A stretch of 64,000 nucleotides of DNA from Enoplosus armatus (taxonomy: Eukaryota; Chordata; Actinopteri; Centrarchiformes; Enoplosidae), in contig NC_092203.1 in NCBI RefSeq assembly GCF_043641665.1, positions 682,001 through 746,000 on the forward strand, written 5' to 3'. Within the stretch, counting starts at the first letter, position 1. Each line of letters begins with the position of its first letter. The translations under genes and the position numbers were made by a program. Below the pieces are notes generated by a model, which saw only the letters and a list, made by a program, of their open reading frames with translations, did no database searches and was not told the DNA's origin. Shown one piece after another: positions 55,134 to 64,000 of this stretch.

Positions 55134-57124
55134 GTTCCATCATGTGATGGTTTGGACGAATGAGCGCGCACACCACATTCCTCTTCCACCCTCTGACTAA
55201 AACTATGGTTTTAAAGAGGCCCAATGTGGACTTGACAACCTTAAAGGAACATTCAAAGCAAAGAGACTTGAAATAACGAATAACCTCTAAGGAAATAAGG
55301 AATGTCCAAAGGAAAAAACAAAACAAAGACTATTAAGTGACCAATTTGGCTGAACAGAGGATTCATTTAATTTTCCTGTATGGACAATACACCACTTTAT
55401 TTCCATGGTCTAATTCAGTTGGTAAATTTGAGCCAAGTGGAACTGTGTGCTAGAGGTCTCTTATTACTCTTATGAAGAGTCTGCTACCACCAACCTCCTT
55501 ACCGAACCTTGTGAATTTAGGGAACCAAGAGGACCAATTGAACCTGTTGCCAAAGTGAACGGTGCGATCCTAAGTAATCTTGAAGAAGATATTGATACCT
55601 TAGATGCTAAACCCAGGATCAGCAGCATAGACTTCCACTTTAGACAAGCTATGCTCGCAACAGGATAAACAGTGAAGCATTTACTTATACATATTGCGGT
55701 TTAACCAACACTCTCTTATTGTCAATGTAAGTTTCACTCGTTGGTTTTATCTCCTGGTACCCCTTGACTTTATTCTCTGTGTTATTGCTGCCACTTTATG
55801 TCAAAACGGGGGAACGTGGGACATAAATTGTGACTTAACAGCTAAAAGGTTCCACATTGCAACGGCTAATCATGAAGCACTTAGATCCTACTGCAGATCT
55901 CACTGAGTGCTTGTCATACAAAAAATAATATGCACATGCCTTGATGAGGGAGAAATGGGGGAACTGATACTGGTATCATCCAGATACCAGCTGTCTAGAT
56001 AGCGAAGCCTACGCGTGTATGCTGGCGCCAATTAGAACGAGTCATGTCGGTAGACTTTGTGTTAGAATTATGTGGCAGCCAAGCAGCTCCCACGGATTGC
56101 GCAAGTTGTGTTTTTCTCTTGTTTTTTCACAGCGGGGGTGGTGATGGTGGGGGGGGGGGGGGGGGGGGACAGAGACAATGTAGAAACTGTTCATTTTGCT
56201 GTGTGAGTCCTCTCTCTTGTGTGCACAATAAAATGAAGTTGTGTTCACAGATACACAGGTTTGTGTAAAACGTAATTATTAAATATTAACTGTCATTTGA
56301 ATTTAGATGAGCAACTTAATGAATATGTTAATATGAACATTAGGAGAGAAGTATGAAACTGAAACTCATACATATCTAAATTCATCATTTGGATCCCATG
56401 AATTGAACTCACCTCTTGATTACAAATTGGGGCTTATTCACAACTAATCCAAACGGACAACAAAGCGTACACGATCGATATCAGCGACAGAGGGAGGGGG
56501 CGGGTATGTGTCGGGAGGGGCAGTAAGGTGTTCACTGCTGATACGCAGAGGGTGGACACGCCGTCATTTGGCGCCATTAAAGAAAATCAGCAGCTCTGTG
56601 GTTTAAGTGTAGCACTCCCGTAAATTTGGAGGCCTTGTGAGAGACAGTTTTAAAAAGTCAAAATAGTCAAAACTGAGGCAGAGGGAACAAAGACATCCTG
56701 ATTTTATATATATGGGTCAAACTCATTGGGTCAAACCATTGGATCCTACCCATCCCATTTTGTTAGACCCTCCCCGCCTACACCTGGTGTAAAAATGCAT
56801 TCCCGTTATGTTGTGCTGGCTGACTTGCCAACAAACGGGGTGCCTCCCAGGTCAAGGGACGCAATGCCAAGAACGGAAGACTTGCTAGCTGCTACTGCTC
56901 GTAGCTTTGGCCGGGCTTGGATAAGCTAGCAGCAAAGGTTGTGGGAAGACGAAAGGTGGAAGTAGGTGACCTTTCAACTTGCTGAGCACGTCTTTTTTCT
57001 TGGGAATGTGGTCAACTTGTACAGATTACAGCTTGCAACGCGAGCCTGTCCACCTCTACATGTGGTCCGGCTGATCCGATGGCATTCCGATCCCAATGCA
57101 TTCTGCATGCATTTACACCTTGCC
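55134..57124. other. Unassigned DNA
   Basis: No gene recognised. The short plus ORFs at 55,447-55,668 and 55,694-55,906 have protein-like composition but no motif I know. G20 lies at 56,149-56,168. Confidence 0.4.
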
Positions 57125-57128
57125 TTAA

Positions 57129-57639
57129 AGGTCCCATATTACGCTCATGTCATGCTCTATATTTTTATTCTGGGACTACACTAGAGCAGCTTTGCGTGAT
57201 TCGTAGTTCAAAAAAGTCCTTATTTATCATCTGCTGACCCTTTCTGCAGCCCCTCAGTTCCCCCTCTATCTGAAACGAGCCGTTTTAGACAAACTGAACC
57301 ACCTCCAAAAACTTAAAGAGTAGTCCTGAGCAGAGCGCTCCAATAACTTAAAGACAGACAGAGCGGGTGGATGAGCGAGTCCCTGTACTTGGTGGGTGGT
57401 GCTGTGCCTGGAGCGCAGATGACCTGCTGGGGGGCGTGGCTGTGTGCGGCGACCGTCTAGTTGTGACATCACAACCTTACAGAAGTCCTGACGGCTCGTT
57501 TAAAGGCGCAGTGTCTGAATGCGGGCTGTGTTTCATTTCTCCGTGGACTGAGCGTTTTAATACTTTTCACAGTATTTATACAGCACCCAGGCCTGCTTTG
57601 TAATCAAACAAGACATGGAAATCTCACTTATGCATCTTT
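57129..57639 (+). mobile_element. MITE of the AGGTCCC/GGGACCT family, right end lost
   Basis: It starts AGGTCCCATATTACGCTC after TTAA (57,125-57,128) and follows the 5982-6494 copy through to AAGACATGGAAATCTCACTT. There the match stops, so the last ~20 bp including GGGACCT and the right TTAA are missing. Otherwise it is near full-length. Internal landmarks are GACAAACTGAACCACCTCC, TGACATCACAACCTTAC and CAGTATTTATACAGCACCC. Confidence 0.8.
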
Positions 57640-59230
57640 CTTTATCCAGATACAAAATCGCATTTTAACAACGGATGTAAATGGGGTATCAGTGTTGTGT
57701 TTTGGCCAATCAATACTATTGGTTAAAATAACACAATTGAGACCAGTTTTATTATTTAAATCACACAGTGGCTCCGGGTAGCTTCAGAGTCCAAAGGGGC
57801 AGGCGACACAAGTCCTCAGACGACTAGACAAACAAACGAATCACTAGTAAACGCACTGAAATGTCTGCCGAAAATTGGCTTTTGTATGCTAAATGTTCAT
57901 GCATGCGGTTGATAAGTCTGGTAGGTCAAAGTTGAACCAGGACGTAGCTCTGCAAGACCTAATGGATGTGCATAGTTTAAAAGGTAGGTTTTTGGGAAAA
58001 TGAAACAGCTCTGCCTTTCTGTCATTTCTTGTAGTGTTCACCCTCTCTGGGGTCAACATTTTGTTCATGGCAACATTTTTATTGGCCGTGAGAGATGTTC
58101 TACTTCACCTTCAGTTGATTGCTTTTATCCTCGCTAACTTTTTTTTTTTTTTAACACCACAAATATCATCGCTAGAGGGCTCACTGAAGGGAGGACATCA
58201 AGGCAAGTCACTGCGCTAATGCGGAACAGAAAGCACTCCGTGATAGATCCGTCTCACCTTAATGTCGGCGTGCGATGTTATCTGACGCTTGTTTGGCTAT
58301 TACGGAGAAACCTTATGCCTCCTGGCTTCCTTTATGGCTCAGCGAGATCAGTCGAGATCAACAAACATGCTCAGTTTATCAGTATTGTAATTTGTCACTG
58401 AAGACAACTTAATAGTCGCTTTACAAGGACACATCAAGAAAGCAAAGAAAAATGGCCTATTAAACTGTTTTCTCTTTTACTTTCTATCTCTGGCACACAG
58501 TCAGCCAGAAGCATATTATACCTTTATCAGAGATAAAAAAAAATTTTTAAAAAACTGCAAGGACCTCCAGCAGCCATATGCCTTTGATTGAAGAAAAAAG
58601 CAGCTAATCTGTCAACTTTAAAGATACACAGCTGAGCTGAAGGTGTTTTTTTTTTGCTGTCTGGTAACACATCTCCAGCTAATTCTGACATTCCCCGCTA
58701 CGAAATACATTTTCTCTGATTTGGAGGGTCTGGGCTTGACGTGCCAGTTTGGAGGTAATCAGCTTCAACAGGCCTTTGTCAGCGTCTACCAGCTGGCTGC
58801 CGCATCAAACAGAGCTCAGCGGCATTTCAGCCTGACAAATGGAATAACCCGAAGGGTGTTTTAGAAAATAACACTCATTCTTCTCACACCGCGAACTCAA
58901 CTCAAGACGGAGCCAAAAACATTTAAGTGAAAATGCCCAGAAGCGGTACCGGGGTTTGATTGGTATTGTATCTATTGTCTTAGAAAGCATGAATCACTGC
59001 ACAATTCTGAGAAACGCATCCCGTGGTGAAATATCTAAAAGAAAAGTAAGGGAGGTCCACATTAAAGGGGAATTCATTTCTCACCATCAGGCTTATGTGT
59101 TTGCAGTTTAAGCTATCATTTCTCATGGTTAGGATGACATCTAACTCTATCTTCTAACTATTACTGACATCTGGAGTTTCTGCAGCTCTGCCAGACCCGA
59201 CTTAAAAGAGAATTCAAACATGAACCCCAG
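57640..59230. other. Unassigned DNA
   Basis: No gene recognised. A plus ORF at 58,643-58,864 contains ..AG|CTAATTCTG.. and GGAG|GTAATC and could mimic an exon, but its composition is not coding-like. Confidence 0.4.
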
Positions 59231-59232
59231 GA

Positions 59233-59767
59233 GCCATCGGTTTTAGGCAAGTCCACAGTTTAACTATATTATCCAATCCACAGAGAACCCCCCCCCCAAC
59301 CCCCTAACCCCAACCTCCTTTCAACTTGACCTTACTTATTGCAGTTGCACGAACACATATTTATAATGAAAGTTCTGAAAGTTCTGCACTGGCCTAAGAT
59401 CTTGGCGGAACCCGACAGGTACTGCCATCGGTTTTAGGCAAGTCCGCGGTTTAACTGTATTATCCAATCCACAGAGAACCCCCCCCCCCCCTCCAACCCC
59501 CTAACCCTAACCTTTCAACTTGACCTTACTTATTGCAGTTGCACGAACACACATTTATAATGAAAGTTCTGAAAGTTCTGCATTGGCCTAAGGTCTTGGC
59601 GGAACCCGACTGGTACTGCCATCGGTTTTAGGCAAGTCCACAGTTTAACTGTATTATCCAATCCACAGAGAGAAGCCCCCCCCCCAACCCCCTAACCCTA
59701 ACCTTTCAATTTGACCCTACTTATTGCAGTTGCACTAAGATCTTGGCTGAACCCAACTGGTACCGCC
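59233..59767 (+). repeat. Tandem repeat, period about 192 bp, 2.8 copies
   Basis: GCCATCGGTTTTAGGCAAGTCC recurs at 59,233, 59,424 and 59,618 (periods 191 and 194). Each unit continues with ATTATCCAATCCACAGAGA, a C run, CCCCCTAACCC(C/T)AACC, TTGACC(T/C)TACTTATTGCAG and, in the first two units, GAAAGTTCTGAAAGTTCTGCA. The third unit lacks about 46 bp (CGAACACA.. to ..TTGGC) and ends near 59,767. The C runs are 10, 13 and 10 nt. CCCCTAACCCTAACC in units 2 and 3 resembles the telomere repeat. Confidence 0.9.
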
Positions 59768-62700
59768 AAATATGAGTATCCAACCCCCCTCCCTGTATGC
59801 TTTATGTCATTCATTACTGACTGTCATGAAGGTATAGGTGGGCTGGCGAAGTCAGGGAAAGTTCGAGATAGATCGCATTGAAAAAGAATGAAACCAAAGC
59901 TTTACACAATTACCCAAAACCTGGTCCTTTGTCGGGACGCAACAGGTTTAGCAAAACTCCCGAACAATTTCAGGTGTGTCAACTTTCAGTTGCACTTCCC
60001 AATAAATGGCATCACATCGAATGAGAATTACAGCATTGACAAGAGGAGGAAGACGGAGAATATCGGGACAGCGCCATCACTCCGGGACTTGCATAACTCT
60101 ACTCTTTGATCCTACAGAGACCGGCTGCCCACATGCATTTGGGATGGAAAAACACCTAAGCCAATCAGAGATTTGCAGTCGGGAATAAGAATGGGCATCA
60201 ATGGCCGCCTTCCAGCGACGGGGCCAGAAAAATAGCCATATCCAGGAAAAAAACAATAAATTAAAAGATTAATGCAGCCGTACAGGTTGTCGTCCATCAA
60301 GTTGCAAAAATAATTCTTAAATCACCATGGTTTCTTGATGTTTCCTTACTGCCATCTGTTACTTTGCAGAACCGGGCAACGCTTGGACTTGTGAAGACGG
60401 TTTCACTAGACCCTTGCGATGAATTTGGACGTAATATTGTACAGGATTTATTACACTGTTGGACATCCAGACGGCCTTGAAGGGAGGGAGACACACCCTA
60501 TTTTAAGGTTTCGGTTGTACATTACTGCTAGTGTTACATGGATGGAAAAGTCGGTGGTAAAAGGTTAGATTTTGATTATATCGCCGCCATTCATGTTCCA
60601 CGGTTGTAAAGCTGTGGCTCGCAGAGTCGCCACCTCTCAGTATCCGAACAATGCAATTACTGAGTAAAACGTTATAACGGGGGCAAAACAAGACTCGAGT
60701 TGTACAAATCACGGAATTTCCTGTAAAGTAAAAATGGATGTGGAATGTGAGTGCTGAGATACTGGCGTCGCACTGCAGTCTCGCACACGAACTGTCCAGA
60801 AAAAAAAAAGCGGATTTCCTCTGTCAAGTCAGACTCAGCAGTGCAGAGACAGCAGGAGAAAATCCACATCAATCTGCCAAGGAGGCCACTGATGCCGAAA
60901 TAGCAACTCATTCCCAGCTAGAATTGCTGTAAATTGTACACACACTTAAGGGATATTCCATCAGGGTTGCTCAGTTCTGTGATTGAGACAACCATGTCTT
61001 CACAGACAAATGTTTCGGGGGGGGGGGGGGGGGCACTACACCACAACAGTTTGACCTTTAAAGTTCCCCAAAATGGCTTCAATCAGAGTGTTTATCTTTT
61101 ATTCTTGAGTAGAGAAGCTTCTTTTGGACAATGAGCCATTCAAATTACACGAATCTGAAGGATCATTCCGGTTTACTACTTGGTGCCTCTTCTGTTGGTG
61201 CAGTTGTGTTTTTTTTTTACAGATTTTTCTGATGCCGAAATGTGCGTCTGAGGACAGTTGACTGACGTTGAGAGATTGGGATGTCAACTGCAGGGACTTG
61301 CTTGTTCTTGGAAACGGCGCTTGGCCGAAAAATCTCGCCTCGAGGGCCACCTGCTGGCTTGTTCCAGTGCTATTCTTAATACACAAAACAGAACTATACA
61401 TGCCTATTCTTATAAGCGTGTACAGTTTTTGTTATCTCACATAATTCCCATTGTGGCTCCACCCAACTTCAACCTGAGCAGAGGTCTAAATTGGCCGGAA
61501 TTACTGATCTGCAGGGATGAAGATCAATACACTCGTTCTCAAGCCGGGTCTCCGCAAACACACATGCTGCAAACCCTCCCCATTTATGCAACTGAGGCTG
61601 GCGCGTGGACTCAGCGTGTGCCTCAGGGAATTTGAAACAGCGCAGGCGGCCACGCTGACTGTGGATGATTGCCTCGCCGGTCTGTGGGACGCCCGACCCA
61701 ATCACCGCCTCTTCTGCCTCTTCCCAAAACACACTGGCAATCAGATAGCCCTTTTTTTTCCTCTCTCTCTCTCTAAATGGGAAGAATGAGGAGGCAGGAA
61801 GAAAATCACACGCGCTGCATACTAGTTTTCACATAGAAAACAGCAACCTTTCCAGTGCGCTTCCTGTAGCTCGGTCCACAGCTCCTACTACAACTCTCCA
61901 CGGACAAGAACGCAGCTCAAACGAGTGGATGATTGCTTGATACTACAATGATGGCCCACAATAAGACCCAAATTGTAAATGCAAGAGCAGAAATAATCCT
62001 TTAAAATCTCTCGATTGCTCAGTCCGTCCAACGAGCAGGTCTCAAGCAACGCGTTTCAACGAGCGCAGGCCACAGGGTCGTAAAGATTTCATATTCAGAG
62101 ATACTCATGGTCCCTAGTGCTTGACCCCCACCCCCCTCCCCCCAGAGGATGATCCCATTTCCATTTTGGACAGTCTTTGCTTCAGCACCATTCTCAGGGC
62201 TGTCCTTTGCACAATTGGCCCGACTGGACCTAAACGGCCTGAATGTTGTGGGCTGCCGTGACATTCGCCCGCCTCTAGGGGCCACTAGCGGGAGCTTATC
62301 TAAATGCTCAAGTGGCCTATGTTCTCGTCAAAGTAGATCACTGTTTCACCACGGGCTCCTGGAGCTGTTTTAAATGGAAATGTTAGCTTGTCGATAGATT
62401 GTAGCTGCTCGCGTCTCTCGTCGTCGTTAAGAGTGAAGATGCACGTTGCGATTCTTTACATCCAGTCCATCCATTCATAATCTGGTGGGTAAACAGTGTT
62501 CGGCTGCAGCCCAGTCCCTGCACAGCATTTTGATCACACTCCTGTGACAGGGAACACCTGTGGACAGCCGCTGGAGATAAGGCTTGTCGAGCACGCTGAG
62601 GAGGGGGGGGCAGCGCGGCCCCTGCATACCAATGGCCCGGAGGACAAACCCGCATCTCAAGGTAATTCTATTCTGACGGCCCTTCTCACCGAAACATGGG

Positions 62701-64000
62701 GGAAGCGCGGGAATTTTAATTAGCTCCGTTAATGTGGATGATTAAATCAACCTGGCACCTGTAATCTCTGAGCAAAGAAAAGAGCGGGAATAATCCTGCG
62801 CCGAGATACCCCCCCCCCCCTGCTCGTCTTTTGACAGTTTCTGTGTCGTCTGGAGTGCACACCGTGTGTCACATTCGGATTCAAGACGAGACGCAGCCGT
62901 TATTTGTTTCAGCCCAGATAGCGGGAACGGCAAATGGAACGAAACGTGACAGTATTGTACCTATAATTAGCAGATAAGAATGTGCTGTTTTCCCCGCCAC
63001 AAATCCACCTCCCCCCGATCTGTGCCTGTTCAGTTATTGTACGGCGGCGTAAGGTCACCGCGGCTTTCAGGCCCGGAATAAAACCAAACTTTGTCCCGTT
63101 TGAAAGGCATAAAAAGGCAGACCTTTACAAGTTGAAGTGCAGCGCTATGTGTCGTGTCTCGCATTTCCAATGAGACTATTTCAATAAAAAGCTCCTTATA
63201 TCGCATTCAATGGCAATTTGGCAGTGGCAGTTTCATTTATACGGCACTTTCCATTACGAGTAAACCCAGTGTGACTTAGGCAAAATATAAAAAAAAAAAT
63301 GTAGACATAAACACGAGACATAAATATAAGAATATGTAGTAAAATGCAGAAACCAAACCCCCCCACCCAAAAAAAAAACCAATTAAAATATTAGTTTGGA
63401 GGGAAAAAAATAAATGCTGTGTCTATGTCAATTTGTTCTTATGTAACTTGCCTCGTTCACGCCGAGAGGTGAGCGAATTGAACCGGCCTGCTGGGACTGT
63501 TCTCAACGATGTATGCTGACCATTAACGCAATGCATATTGAGACTAAATACGCCACATAATTGGTACTGTGCACAGCTAAAACCAGGGTTGAAAGCCCTC
63601 ATTTGAGAAATCTACTGAGTCTGCTGGTTTCTTTTTTTTCCTCTGTATAAATTTGCGTTTTCCTATATATATTTAGCTTCCTGAAATAAAAGTCACCTTG
63701 CTGTGCTTTCCGTAAGGCTAAATATTCTCTGTATTTGGGCGTGTAGGTTTTCCGCTGTCCGAGTGAAGCCTTAGCCTGACGCTCTAGCGATCCCATCACA
63801 TCAGAAAAAAAATCTGTTTATTTCGGCTCACACACACTTACGAACAAAAAACAAAAAACGGGTGGTACAGAAAAGATGTTCAAAAGGGTCCAAAGTTACA
63901 AATCCATTAAATCCAAGTAGAAATCATAAAGAGGGAGGAAAAGAGGGAGAGACCCCCCCCCAGTTTGAAAGCACCAAACTTACCCACTTTCAAACATTAC
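59768..64000. other. Unassigned DNA
   Basis: No gene recognised. It contains G17 (61,017-61,033), C12 (62,809-62,820), an AT-rich homeodomain-like block (62,705-62,775), CCACCCCCCTCCCCCC (near 62,128-62,143) and an A-rich end. The ORFs at 61,258-61,635 and 61,469-61,732 show no motifs. Confidence 0.45.

Noticed and set aside
55447..55906. Plus ORFs that could be retroelement protein
   Set aside because: No conserved reverse transcriptase, integrase or protease residues could be located.
58680..58757. Possible plus exon between CAG|CTAATT and GGAG|GTAATC
   Set aside because: Weak donor, no pyrimidine tract of note, and no coding-like third-position pattern.
1..64000. CRISPR arrays, prokaryotic operons, phage or defence systems
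   Set aside because: No spaced direct repeats or dense coding; repeat content and codon context are those of a vertebrate nuclear genome.

Overview
This window is vertebrate nuclear DNA, almost certainly from a ray-finned (teleost) fish. It has no bacterial-style operons or dense coding. Chance ORFs are short and overlap on both strands. Microsatellites are common ((TG)n, (CA)n, (TA)n, (CT)n). The recognisable sequences are fish-type transposable elements: Tc1-like DNA transposons, TTAA-flanked MITEs, CR1/L2-like LINE relics ending in GATCAATAAAG or GGGACAATAAAG tails, and tRNA-like SINE relics. I could not run any search. Family names rest on motifs and remembered consensus features, and I did not narrow the species further.

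Layout: 1-14.1 kb is mostly unassigned noncoding DNA with a small MITE (3.2 kb), a full MITE (6.0-6.5 kb), microsatellites and a SINE-like relic (12.7 kb). 14.1-21.4 kb is repeat-dense: a truncated Tc1 copy, an internally deleted MITE, two LINE 3' ends facing each other around a SINE-like relic, a deleted Tc1-like element with a split terminal repeat, another MITE, and an L2-like LINE body. 21.4-38.9 kb is mainly unassigned, with MITEs at 26.5 and 28.8 kb, a promoter-like CRE/CpG patch and a possible LTR-retroelement relic at 31.6-32.2 kb, and a 27-bp palindrome at 37.7 kb. 38,969-40,588 is a structurally complete Tc1-like transposon whose transposase has one in-frame stop. 42.1-42.7 kb is a long fold-back element, 44.3 kb holds a minisatellite and 47.4-47.7 kb a LINE relic. 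52.3-54.2 kb is a minus-strand LINE interrupted by the 3' end of a plus-strand LINE. 57.1 kb is another MITE and 59.2-59.8 kb a tandem repeat with a period of about 192 bp.

The best evidence for a host gene is two short minus-strand stretches, 55,033-55,113 and 48,711-48,797. Each has an open frame, a good acceptor and a good donor, and the first is strongly GC-ending in the third codon position. They may be internal exons of one minus-strand gene whose introns fill part of the window, but I could not name the protein.

The most unusual feature is about 30 runs of ten or more G or C. Several sit inside copies of repeats whose sister copies or paired arms carry much shorter runs, so they look like recent expansions. 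I found no previously undescribed multi-gene system.
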